Positions 6,333 through 18,998 of a DNA stretch of 64,000 bases are shown piece by piece. The translations under genes and the position numbers were made by a program. Source of the DNA: Gymnothorax reevesii (taxonomy: Eukaryota; Chordata; Actinopteri; Anguilliformes; Muraenidae); NCBI GenBank assembly GCA_029721435.1, contig CM056582.1, positions 37,344,611-37,408,610 on the forward strand, written 5' to 3'. The notes under the pieces were generated by a model. It saw only the letters and a program-made list of their open reading frames with translations, made no database searches and was not told the origin of the DNA. How positions within the stretch are numbered: position 1 is the stretch's first letter; every line of letters begins with the position of its first letter.

Positions 6333-9300
6333 AAACAGCTGTCTACTTTTAAAATGCACACGCGTTAAAGTATTGTTAAGGGTCTCTTTAATCTTCTGAA
6401 CCAAGGACTGACACCTTATCCATTCGATCACACAGTCAGTTTCCATGATGTCAGCTCCATAGAATTAAAAACGGTAAAATGGACGATGTCATGGAGTTGT
6501 GGGGATCTGAAGGGAGCTTAAAATGGCCACCCTTATTGATAAGAAAGTATTCCTATTGTGACACCTGAAAGGGAAGATCATAGAATTCCACAAAGGTTGG
6601 CCAGTATATACAAGCAGCATAGGTAGTTTCACTCAAGTCTGCCCACTCTTTGATGCAATTGTCAGTGCCCTTTTACTACAGTGTTTGAATTCTATGGATA
6701 GCTTAAGGGAGTGTCAGCAGACTTTTATAATACTATCTTGTATTCACTATTGACACAATAGGGACTTTAAGCAAGGGCGGATTTTGCGACGGCTACGGAA
6801 CCTGGATATAGATCTGCACTCCGCTGATCGAGACTGAAGCCGTTGTGCCGGCGTTCTTTGCCGTAGCAGGCTGATCTACCATGGGGAAAGAACCAATCTC
6901 ATGTGGCCACTACAACGCTTGGTTCAGGAGATTGAAAATGTTTTCTATCATTGATTGTGACACACAAAACATTATGTGTTTCAGTGGACTTTTCACACAG
7001 ACACAGGATACTGTGTAAATTTCGCTGAGTAAAACCATAGTGAACAATTTTCTGCTGCAGGCTATATTCTCCCCTCATCCCAGCATGGCAGACGGTACTT
7101 AATTTCTCTACCCTGTAAACATCTATATTTACTCACATGTACATTAGTCTTTCTTCTACTGCTGTGCATGAAAAGTACACATATGATGTATATAAATGCA
7201 CACTCCCATGCACTTTACCATTCATTTACACTCTGATTAGATGTGTGCTTTAATTGTCAAACTTTACGTCTTTTTAAAATTGAATTGCTCAAAGTAAAGT
7301 TTATTAAAAAGATGCACATTTCTTTTGGTTATGCTCTGTTCCTGTACTTGGCATAATGACAACAAATTTGAATATTGTAATCAAATATTAACTGTTTCCC
7401 ATTTCCCCTAAATCTATGACATCTACTCCTTTTGCCAGTGGGAGCAGGACGAATGAGCACTCACACTGAATTAACTACTTTGCTGACAAACCCCGATTAA
7501 AATCCACTGTTGTTTAAAGTTTCTGCTGGATTTGACAGTGACAGCACCAGCACTTGAGACACTTTTTTCCAGGTGCCATAGGCATTGCAAAATCTGCCAT
7601 TGTTGCTGGTCCAGATGAAATGCACAATTCCAACCACGAAGGGACTCGAACCCTCAGTCGTCTGATCCGAAGTCAGACGCCTTATCCATTAGGCCACGTG
7701 GTCATTGCATGACAAGGCTGACTCCGAACAGTGAGCTGTGAGAACTGACAGCGGTTGATCAGTGCCATGTCAAATAACCGCTGTCATGTTGAGTTAAACA
7801 GCCCTGTCATTGAAAAACTCTCATGCTCAATCACTCTCCAGATCCAAACTCAGGTGTTTCGACCGTATGGTCAGGCTGAGCAATGTTAGCCCCTTGACTG
7901 AAGTTTGGTGAGTTTTTTTCTCAGATTTCAGTGTTAGTAACACCAGCAAGATGATATGAAAAAACACCACCATCACACAACTATGCAAAGACTCAAGTCC
8001 TCAATCTTTTGATCCGGAGTCAGAAAGCTCCTCCATTAGGTGTCCTTTCATATTAGGTGACATCATTGGGGTTGACTTATGTTATTCCCTTAAACAAAGC
8101 CTTGTGAGTGTTAGTTTCAAGTTTCTGTTGCAGAAACTGTGACCAAGTCGTGTTAACAAGTACCAGCTTAAAAGAAAGTTTTTGTCTGAGAAACAGCTGG
8201 CAAGTGACATTAAAAAGCACCAGCACTAAACAACCATGAATGGTCTCCAACTGTCAGTCTTAATACTAGAGTGAACTAAATTATCCAATATTTGCCTGAT
8301 GTATTAGTTCACATGGTCAGGTTGAGTTTTGCTTGTCCCTTGACAGTGGTTTTGTGAGTTTTGTCAAGGTTCTTTCTAAAACCGCAGCCAGATAACATGA
8401 AAAACCACGACCAGAAGACACTTATGAAGGGACTCAGATCCTCAATGTTCTGGCTCAAAGTCAGAAACCTCACCTATTAGTTTGCTTTCATACATTACTA
8501 CTACTATGTTACATTCAAAAGCTCTGTTATTGAACAAGGTATGCTCAATTACCTTATCCAAAATCAGGTGCCCTGTGTATCGGACCGTAAAAAACAGCTT
8601 GCAAGTGATATAAACACAAGTGTCAAACAAGCAAGAAGGGACTACAGTCCTTCGTCTTCAGATCCGTAGTCAGGAATTTCTCCATTAGGGGCCCTTCATA
8701 TTAGGTAACATCATATGACTGAATTGCTTTATTGTCATGAAGAAAAGGTTCCAAGTTCTTTAACTGGTTTCTTTTGACGAAACAGCTACCAGTTCATATT
8801 AACAAGCACCAACTTTAAAGAAAGTTTTTATGTAGGAAATACCGCAAGATACATTAACAAGCACCCCCATGAAACACCCTTGAAGGTTCTCCAACAATCA
8901 ATCCGAAGATCAGGGCCATGTTGGAATAGTGTTTTTTGTCACGGAAAGTGGCTAACTTCTAGAAAATGAGCTGGAAGTGTATACACGGCAGCCATGAGAA
9001 GTGTATTCCAGTTTTGTAAATGTAAAGAAAAGGTGCTTCAATGCTTCCTAACGTATCACCTTTGACATAGGGTACACGAAACCATTCTTCATAAAAACAA
9101 AGGTGATAACGCCATCCAGCCATTCAGTGTGGCTGAACCATTTAAAGTGACGACCATCCATACGGGCAATCACAAAAAACAAAGGAACGTGATGGGCAAG
9201 AATGGCATGATCAAGTTGGCCAGTAAATGCATTGGATTGTCGTAGCAGCACGGTTGTCTTCCTTAGCCGTTTTGAATTCCCCTTTACACCTCTCCTTTAC

Positions 9301-9498
9301 CTCATGACATTATCCAATTGTGGTTGAAGAAACGTTTATGGACATTAGAGCATATGACGTCATTTTTTGTCTATTCAAATTCTGCAGCAAAGTTATATAA
9401 CTTATCCTTTATATGCCATATGATTAGGTCACACGGTCAGGTTGAATTATACTAGTCCTTTAATTGAAGCCTCATGTTTTTTCAGGTTAATTTTTAAG
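6333..9498 (+). repeat. Array unit 3 (class A)
   Basis: Class A throughout. It shares the allele aacctgg in the GC-rich island only with units 9 and 12. The tRNA gene is canonical and identical to that of unit 1. Confidence 0.97.
7631..7703 (-). tRNA. tRNA-Arg (anticodon UCG), canonical
   Basis: Identical to the unit 1 gene, including C at position 44 of the variable loop. A box, B box and all stems are intact. One of the five best candidates for a functional gene. Confidence 0.96.
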
Positions 9499-12400
9499 AA
9501 ACAGCTGTCTACTTTTAAAATGCACACGCGTTAAAGTATTGTTAAGGGTCTCTTTAATCTTCTGAACCAAGGACTGACACCTTATCCATTCGATCACACA
9601 GTCAGTTTCCATGATGTCAGCACCATAGAATTAAAAACAGTAAAATGGACGATGTCATGGAGTTGTGGGGATCTGAAGGGAGCTTAAAATGGCCACCCTT
9701 ATTGATAAGTAAGTATTCCTATTGTGACACCTGAAAGGGAAGATCATAGAATTCCACAAAGGTTGGCCAGAATATACAAGCAGCATAGGTAGTTTCACTC
9801 AAGTCTGCCCACTCTTTGATGCAATTGTCAGTGCCCTTTTACTACAGTGTTTGAATTCTATGGATAGCTTAAGGGAGTGTCAGCAGACTTTTATAATACT
9901 ATCTTGTATTCACTATTGACACAATAGGGACTTTAAGCAAGGGCGGATTTTGCGACGGCTACGGAACCCGGATATAGATCTGCACTCCGCTGATCGAGAC
10001 TGAAGCCGTTGTGCCGGCGTTCTTTGCCGTAGCAGGCTGATCTACCATGGGGAAAGAACCAATCTCATGTGGCCACTACAACGCTTGGTTCAGGAGATTG
10101 AAAATGTTTTCTATCATTGATTGTGACACACAAAACATTATGTGTTTCAGTGGACTTTTCACACAGACACAGGATACTGTGTAAATTTCGCTGAGTAAAA
10201 CCATAGTGAACAATTTTCTGCTGCAGGCTATATTCTCCCCTCATCCCAGCATGGCATACGGTACTTAATTTCTCTACCCTGTAAACATCTATATTTACTC
10301 ACATGTACATTAGTCTTTCTTCTACTGCTGTGCATGAAAAGTACACATATGATGTATATAAATGCACACTCCCATGCACTTTACCATTCATTTACACTCT
10401 GATTAGATGTGTGCTTTAATTGTCAAACTTTACGTCTTTTTAAAATTGAATTGCTCAAAGTAAAGTTTATTAAAAAGATGCACATTTCTTTTGGTTATGC
10501 TCTGTTCCTGTACTTGGCATAATGACAACAAATTTGAATATTGTAATCAAATATTAACTGTTTCCCATTTCGCCTAAATCTATGACATCTACTCCTTTTG
10601 CCAGTGGGAGCAGGACGAATGAGCACTCACACTGAATTAACTACTTTGCTGACAAACCCCGAGTAAAATCCACTGTTGTTTAAAGTCTCTGCTGGATTTG
10701 ACAGTGACAGCACCAGCACTTGAGACACTTTTTTTCCAGGTGCCATAGGCATTGCAAAATCTGCCATTGTTGCTGGTCCAGATGAAATGCACAATTCCAA
10801 CCACGAAGGGACTCGAACCCTCAGTCTTCTGATCTGAAGTTAGACACCTTATCCATTAGGCCACGTGGTCATTGCATGACAAGGCTGACTCCTAACAGTG
10901 AGCTGTGAGAATTGACAGCGGTTGATCAGTGCCATGTCAAATAACCGCTGTCATGTTGAGTTAAACAGCCCTGTCATTGAAAAACTCTCATGCTCAATCA
11001 CTCTCCAGATCCAAACTCAGGTGTTTCGACCGTATGGTCAGGCTGAGCAATGTTAGCCCCTTGACTGAAGTTTGGTGAGTTTTTTTCTCAGATTTCAGTG
11101 TTAGTAACACCAGCAAGATGATATGAAAAAACACCACCATCACACAACTATGCAAAGACTCAAGTCCTCAATCTTTTGATCCGGAGTCAGAAAGCTCCTC
11201 CATTAGGTGTCCTTTCATATTAGGTGACATCATTGGGGTTGACTTATGTTATTCCCTTAAACAAAGCCTTGTGAGTGTTAGTTTCAAGTTTCTGTTGCAG
11301 AAACTGTGACCAAGTCGTGTTAACAAGTACCAGCTTAAAAGAAAGTTTTTGTCTGAGAAACAGCTGGCAAGTGACATTAAAAAGCACCAGCACTAAACAA
11401 CCATGAATGGTCTCCAACTGTCAGTCTTAATACTAGAGTGAACTAAATTATCCAATATTTGCCTGATGTATTAGTTCACATGGTCAGGTTGAGTTTTGCT
11501 TGTCCCTTGACAGTGGTTTTGTGAGTTTTGTCAAGGTTCTTTCTAAAACCGCAGCCAGATAACATGAAAAACCACGACCAGAAGACACTTATGAAGGGAC
11601 TCAGATCCTCAATGTTCTGGCTCAAAGTCAGAAACCTCACCTATTAGTTTGCTTTCATACATTACTACTACTATGTTACATTCAAAAGCTCTGTTATTGA
11701 ACAAGGTATGCTCAATTACCTTATCCAAAATCAGGTGCCCTGTGTATCGGACCGTAAAAAACAGCTTGCAAGTGATATAAACACAAGTGTCAAACAAGCA
11801 AGAAGGGACTACAGTCCTTCGTCTTCAGATCCGTAGTCAGGAATTTCTCCATTAGGGGCCCTTCATATTAGGTAACATCATATGACTGAATTGCTTTATT
11901 GTCATGAAGAAAAGGTTCCAAGTTCTTTAACTGGTTTCTTTTGACGAAACAGCTACCAGTTCATATTAACAAGCACCAACTTTAAAGAAAGTTTTTATGT
12001 AGGAAATACCGCAAGATACATTAACAAGCACCCCCATGAAACACCCTTGAAGGTTCTCCAACAATCAATCCGAAGATCAGGGCCATGTTGGAATAGTGTT
12101 TTTTGTCACGGAAAGTGGCTAACTTCTAGAAAATGAGCTGGAAGTGTATACACGGCAGCCATGAGAAGTGTATTCCAGTTTTGTAAATGTAAAGAAAAGG
12201 TGCTTCAATGCTTCCTAACGTATCACCTTTGACATAGGGTACACGAAACCATTCTTCATAAAAACAAAGGTGATAACGCCATCCAGCCATTCAGTGTGGC
12301 TGAACCATTTAAAGTGACGACCATCCATACGGGCAATCACAAAAAACAAAGGAACGTGATGGGCAAGAATGGCATGATCAAGTTGGCCAGTAAATGCATT

Positions 12401-12665
12401 GGATTGTCGTAGCAGCACGGTTGTCTTCCTTAGCCGTTTTGAATTCCCCTTTACACCTCTCCTTTACCTCATGACATTATCCAATTGTGGTTGAAGAAAC
12501 GTTTATGGACATTAGAGCATATGACGTCATTTTTTGTCTATTCAAATTCTGCAGCAAAGTTATATAACTTATCCTTTATATGCCATATGATTAGGTCACA
12601 CGGTCAGGTTGAATTATACTAGTCCTTTAATTGAAGCCTCATGTTTTTTCAGGTTAATTTTTAAG
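9499..12665 (+). repeat. Array unit 4 (class A, UCA tRNA)
   Basis: Class A, with one extra T in the T-run upstream of the tRNA 3' end, making the unit 3,167 bp. It shares gagtaaaatcc and cctaacagtg with unit 5, its nearest relative in the 5' half. Confidence 0.97.
10798..10870 (-). tRNA. tRNA-Arg-derived gene with anticodon UCA (suppressor-like or pseudogene)
   Basis: Tertiary bases and promoters are intact, but three changes are present: C25 to T (a tolerable G10:U25 wobble), G30 to A (breaking the 30-40 pair, now A:C) and G36 to A. The anticodon is UCA, which reads the stop codon UGA. It is not a selenocysteine tRNA, because the body is arginine type with a short variable loop and 7-bp acceptor. 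If expressed and charged it could act as an opal suppressor; the stem mismatch makes decay more likely. Confidence 0.85.
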
Positions 12666-15600
12666 AAACAGCTGTCTACTTTTAAAATGCACACGCGTTA
12701 AAGTATTGTTAAGGGTCTCTTTAATCTTCTGAACCAAGGACTGACACCTTATCCATTCGATCACACAGTCAGTTTCCATGATGTCAGCTCCATAGAATTA
12801 AAAACAGTAAAATGGACGATGTCATGGAGTTGTGGGGATCTGAAGGGAGCTTAAAATGGCCACCCTTATTGATAAGTAAGTATTCCTATTGTGACACCTG
12901 AAAGGGAAGATCATAGAATTCCACAAAGGTTGGCCAGAATATACAAGCAGCATAGGTAGTTTCACTCAAGTCTGCCCACTCTTTGATGCAATTGTCAGTG
13001 CCCTTTTACTACAGTGTTTGAATTCTATGGATAGCTTAAGGGAGTGTCAGCAGACTTTTATAATACTATCTTGTATTCACTATTGACACAATAGGGACTT
13101 TAAGCAAGGGCGGATTTTGCGACGGCTACGGAACCCGGATATAGATCTGCACTCCGCTGATCGAGACTGAAGCCGTTGTGCCGGCGTTCTTTGCCGTAGC
13201 AGGCTGATCTACCATGGGGAAAGAACCAATCTCATGTGGCCACTACAACGCTTGGTTCAGGAGATTGAAAATGTTTTCTATCATTGATTGTGACACACAA
13301 AACATTATGTGTTTCAGTGGACTTTTCACACAGACACAGGATACTGTGTAAATTTCGCTGAGTAAAACCATAGTGAACAATTTTCTGCTGCAGGCTATAT
13401 TCTCCCCTCATCCCAGCATGGCATACGGTACTTAATTTCTCTACCCTGTAAACATCTATATTTACTCACATGTACATTAGTCTTTCTTCTACTGCTGTGC
13501 ATGAAAAGTACACATATGATGTATATAAATGCACACTCCCATGCACTTTACCATTCATTTACACTCTGATTAGATGTGTGCTTTAATTGTCAAACTTTAC
13601 GTCTTTTTAAAATTGAATTGCTCAAAGTAAAGTTTATTAAAAAGATGCACATTTCTTTTGGTTATGCTCTGTTCCTGTACTTGGCATAATGACAACAAAT
13701 TTGAATATTGTAATCAAATATTAACTGTTTCCCATTTCCCCTAAATCTATGACATCTACTCCTTTTGCCAGTGGGAGCAGGACGAATGAGCACTCACACT
13801 GAATTAACTACTTTGCTGACAAACCCCGAGTAAAATCCACTGTTGTTTAAAGTCTCTGCTGGATTTGACAGTGACAGCACCAGCACTTGAGACACTTTTT
13901 TTCCAGGTGCCATAGGCATTGCAAAATCTGCCATTGTTGCTGGTCCAGATGAAATGCACAATTCCAACCACGAAGGGACTCGAACCCTCAGTCTTCTGAT
14001 CTGAAGTTAGACACCTTATCCATTAGGCCACGTGGTCATTGCATGACAAGGCTGACTCCTAACAGTGAGCTGTGAGAATTGACAGCGGTTGATCAGTGCC
14101 ATGTCAAATAACCGCTGTCATGTTGAGTTAAACAGCCCTGTCATTGAAAAACTCTCATGCTCAATCACTCTCCAGATCCAAACTCAGGTGTTTCGACCGT
14201 ATGGTCAGGCTGAGCAATGTTAGCCCCTTGACTGAAGTTTGGTGAGTTTTTTTCTCAGATTTCAGTGTTAGTAACACCAGCAAGATGATATGAAAAAACA
14301 CCACCATCACACAACTATGCAAAGACTCAAGTCCTCAATCTTTTGATCCGGAGTCAGAAAGCTCCTCCATTAGGTGTCCTTTCATATTAGGTGACATCAT
14401 TGGGGTTGACTTATGTTATTCCCTTAAACAAAGCCTTGTGAGTGTTAGTTTCAAGTTTCTGTTGCAGAAACTCTGACCAAGTCGTGTTAACAAGTACCAG
14501 CTTAAAAGAAAGTTTTTGTCTGAGAAACAGCTGGCAAGTGACATTAAAAAGCACCAGCACTAAACAACCATGAATGGTCTCCAACTGTCAGTCTTAATAC
14601 TAGAGTGAACTAAATTATCCAATATTTGCCTGATGTATTAGTTCACATGGTCAGGTTGAGTTTTGCTTGTCCCTTGACAGTGGTTTTGTGAGTTTTGTCA
14701 AGGTTCTTTCTAAAACCGCAGCCAGATAACATGAAAAACCACGACCAGAAGACACTTATGAAGGGACTCAGATCCTCAATGTTCTGGCTCAAAGTCAGAA
14801 ACCTCACCTATTAGTTTGCTTTCATACATTACTACTACTATGTTACATTCAAAAGCTCTGTTATTGAACAAGGTATGCTCAATTACCTTATCCAAAATCA
14901 GGTGCCCTGTGTATCGGACCGTAAAAAACAGCTTGCAAGTGATATAAACACAAGTGTCAAACAAGCAAGAAGGGACTACAGTCCTTCGTCTTCAGATCCG
15001 TAGTCAGGAATTTCTCCATTAGGGGCCCTTCATATTAGGTAACATCATATGACTGAATTGCTTTATTGTCATGAAGAAAAGGTTCCAAGTTCTTTAACTG
15101 GTTTCTTTTGACGAAACAGCTACCAGTTCATATTAACAAGCACCAACTTTAAAGAAAGTTTTTATGTAGGAAATACCACAAGATACATTAACAAGCACCC
15201 CCATGAAACACCCTTGAAGGTTCTCCAACAATCAATCCGAAGATCAGGGCCATGTTGGAATAGTGTTTTTTGTCACGGAAAGTGGCTAACTTCTAGAAAA
15301 TGAGCTGGAAGTGTATACACGGCAGCCATGAGAAGTGTATTCCAGTTTTGTAAATGTAAAGAAAAGGTGCTTCAATGCTTCCTAACGTATCACCTTTGAC
15401 ATAGGGTACACGAAACCATTCTTCATAAAAACAAAGGTGATAACGCCATCCAGCCATTCAGTGTGGCTGAACCATTTAAAGTGACGACCATCCATACGGG
15501 CAATCACAAAAAACAAAGGAACGTGATGGGCAAGAATGGCATGATCAAGTTGGCCAGTAAATGCATTGGATTGTCGTAGCAGCACGGTTGTCTTCCTTAG

Positions 15601-15832
15601 CCGTTTTGAATTCCCCTTTACACCTCTCCTTTACCTCATGACATTATCCAATTGTGGTTGAAGAAACGTTTATGGACATTAGAGCATATGACGTCATTTT
15701 TTGTCTATTCAAATTCTGCAGCAAAGTTATATAACTTATCCTTTATATGCCATATGATTAGGTCACACGGTCAGGTTGAATTATACTAGTCCTTTAATTG
15801 AAGCCTCATGTTTTTTCAGGTTAATTTTTAAG
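12666..15832 (+). repeat. Array unit 5 (class A, UCA tRNA)
   Basis: The 5' half is like unit 4. In the 3' half, C at 14473 is shared only with unit 9 and A at 15178 with units 9 and 15. The unit 9 matches lie exactly 12,665 bp away and mark the start of a four-unit duplication. Confidence 0.97.
13965..14037 (-). tRNA. tRNA-Arg-derived gene with anticodon UCA
   Basis: Same sequence as the unit 4 copy (T25, A30, A36) with intact A and B boxes. Units 4 and 5 are neighbours and closely related here, so one event followed by unit duplication explains both. Confidence 0.85.
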
Positions 15833-18800
15833 AAACAGCTGTCTACTTTTAAAATGCACACGCGTTAAAGTATTGTTAAGGGTCTCTTTAATCTTCTGAA
15901 CCAAGGACTGACACCTTATCCATTCGATCACACAGTCAGTTTCCATGATGTCAGCTCCATAGAATTAAAAACAGTAAAATGGACGATGTCATGGAGTTGT
16001 GGGGATCTGAAGGGAGCTTAAAATGGCCACCCTTATTGATAAGTAAGTATTCCTATTGTGACACCTGAAAGGGAAGATCATAGAATTCCACAAAGGTTGG
16101 CCAGTATATACAAGCAGCATAGGTAGTTTCACTCAAGTCTGCCCACTCTTTGATGCAATTGTCAGTGCCCTTTTACTACAGTGTTTGAATTCTACGGATA
16201 GCTTAAGGGAGTGTCAGCAGACTTTTATAATACTATCTTGTATTCACTATTGACACAATAGGGACTTTAAGCAAGGGCGGATTTTGCGACGGCTACGGCA
16301 CCCGGATATAGATCTGCACTCCGCTGATCAAGACTGAAGCCGTTGTGCCGGCGTTCTTTGCCGTAGCAGGCTGATCTACCATGGGGAAAGAACCAATCTC
16401 ACGTGGCCACTACAACGCTTGGTTCAGGAGATTGAAAATGTTTTCTATAATTGATTGTGACACACTAAACATTATGTGTTTCTGTGGACTTTTCACACAG
16501 ACACAGGATACTGTGTAAATTTCGCTGAGTAAAACCATAGTGAACAATTTTCTGCTGCAGGCTATATTCTCCCCTCATCCCAGCATGGCATACGGTACTT
16601 AATTTCTCTACCCTGTAAACATCTATATTTACTCACATGTACATTAGTCTTTCTTCTACTGCTGTGCATGAAAAGTACACATATGATGTATATAAATGCA
16701 CACTCCCATGCACTTTACCATTCATTTACACTCTGATTAGATGTGTGCTTTAATTGTCAAACTTTACGTCTTTTTAAAATTGAATTGTTCAAAGTAAAGT
16801 TTATTAAAAAGATGCACATTTCTTTTGGTTATGCTCTGTTCCTGTACTTGGCATAATGACAACAAATTTGAATATTGTAATCAAATATTAACTGTTTCCC
16901 ATTTCCCCTAAATCTATGACATCTACTCCTTTTGCCAGTGGGAGCAGGACGAATGAGCACTCACACTGAATTAACTACTTTGCTGACAAACCCCGATTAA
17001 AATCCACTGTTGTTTAAAGTCTCTGCTGGATTTGACAGTGACAGCACCAGCACTTGAGACACTTTTTTCCAGGTGCCATAGGCATTGCAAAATCTGCCAT
17101 TGTTGCTGGTCCAGATGAAATGCACAATTCCAACTACGAAGGGACTCGAACCCTCAGTCTTCTGATCCGAAGTCAGACGCCTTATCCATTAGGCCACGTG
17201 GTCATTGCATGACAAGGCTGACTCCGAACAGTGAGCTGTGAGAACTGACAGCGGTTGATCAGTGCCATGTCAAATAACCGCTGTCATGTTGAGTTAAACA
17301 GCCCTGTCATTGAAAAACTCTCATGCTCAATCACTCTCCAGATCCAAACTCAGGTGTTTCGACCGTATGGTCAGGCTGAGCAATGTTAGCCCCTTGACTG
17401 AAGTTTGGTGAGTTTTTTTCTCAGATTTCAGTGTTAGTAACACCAGCAAGATGATATGAAAAAACACCACCATCACACAACTATGCAAAGACTCAAGTCC
17501 TCAATCTTTTGATCCGGAGTCAGAAAGCTCCTCCATTAGGTGTCCTTTCATATTAGGTGACATCATTGGGGTTGACTTATGTTATTCCCTTAAACAAAGC
17601 CTTGTGAGTGTTAGTTTCAAGTTTCTGTTGCAGAAACTGTGACCAAGTCGTGTTAACAAGTACCAGCTTAAAAGAAAGTTTTTGTCTGAGAAACAGCTGG
17701 CAAGTGACATTAAAAAGCACCAGCACTAAACAACCATGAATGGTCTCCAACTGTCAGTCTTAATACTTGAGTCAACTAAATTATCCAATATTTGCCTGAT
17801 GTATTAGTTCACATGGTCAGGTTGAGTTTTGCTTGTCCCTTGACAGTGGTTTTGTGAGTTTTGTCAAGGTTCTTTCTAAAACCGCAGCCAGATAACATGA
17901 AAAACCACGACCAGAAGACACTTATGAAGGGACTCAGATCCTCAATGTTCTGGCTCAAAGTCAGAAACCTCACCTATTAGTTTGCTTTCATACATTACTA
18001 CTACTATGTTACATTCAAAAGCTCTGTTATTGAACAAGGTATGCTCAATTACCTTATCCAAAATCAGGTGCCCTGTGTATCGGACCGTAAAAAACAGCTT
18101 GCAAGTGATATAAACACAAGTGTCAAACAAGCAAGAAGGGACTACAGTCCTTCGTCTTCATATCCGTAGTCAGGAATTTCTCCATTAGGGGCCCTTCATA
18201 TTAGGTAACATCATATGACTGAATTGCTTTATTGTCATGAAGAAAAGGTTCCAAGTTCTTTAACTGGTTTCTTTTGACGAAACAGCTACCAGTTCATATT
18301 AACAAGCACCAACTTTAAAGAAAGTTTTTATGTAGGAAATACCGCAAGATACATTAACAAGCACCCCCATGAAACACCCTTGAAGGTTCTCCAACAATCA
18401 ATCCGAAGATCAGGGCCATGTTGGAATAGTGTTTTTTGTCACGGAAAGTGGCTAACTTCTAGAAAATGAGCTGGAAGTGTATACACGGCAGCCATGAGAA
18501 GTGTATTCCAGTTTTGTAAATGTAAAGAAAAGGTGCTTCAATGCTTCCTAACGTATCACCTTTGACATAGGGTACTCGAAACCATTCTTCATAAAAACAA
18601 AGGTGATAACGCCATCCAGCCATTCAGTGTGGCTGAACCATTTAAAGTGACGACCATCCATACGGGCAATCACAAAAAACAAAGGAACGTGATGGGCAAG
18701 AATGGCATGATCAAGTTGGCCAGTAAATGCATTGGATTGTCGTAGCAGCACGGTTGTCTTCCTTAGCCGTTTTGAATTCCCCTTTACACCTCTCCTTTAC

Positions 18801-18998
18801 CTCATGACATTATCCAATTGTGGTTGAAGAAACGTTTATGGACATTAGAGCATATGACGTCATTTTTTGTCTATTCAAATTCTGCAGCAAAGTTATATAA
18901 CTTATCCTTTATATGCCATATGATTAGGTCACACGGTCAGGTTGAATTATACTAGTCCTTTAATTGAAGCCTCATGTTTTTTCAGGTTAATTTTTAAG
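15833..18998 (+). repeat. Array unit 6 (class B)
   Basis: Class B. Three otherwise private alleles (T at 17135, 18161 and 18576) recur only in unit 10, each exactly 12,665 bp downstream, so units 6 and 10 are duplicates. Confidence 0.97.
17131..17203 (-). tRNA. tRNA-Arg (UCG) with acceptor-stem mismatch
   Basis: Canonical apart from G69 to A (plus-strand T at 17135), which turns the C4:G69 acceptor pair into C4:A69. The internal promoters are intact, so it may be transcribed, but the stem is weaker and the RNA may be poorly processed or turned over. The same change occurs only in unit 10. Confidence 0.88.

Noticed and set aside
10798..10870. Selenocysteine tRNA, because the anticodon is UCA
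   Set aside because: The body is a standard arginine tRNA with 7-bp acceptor, 5-bp T stem and short variable loop. A selenocysteine tRNA has a longer acceptor/T helix and a long variable arm.
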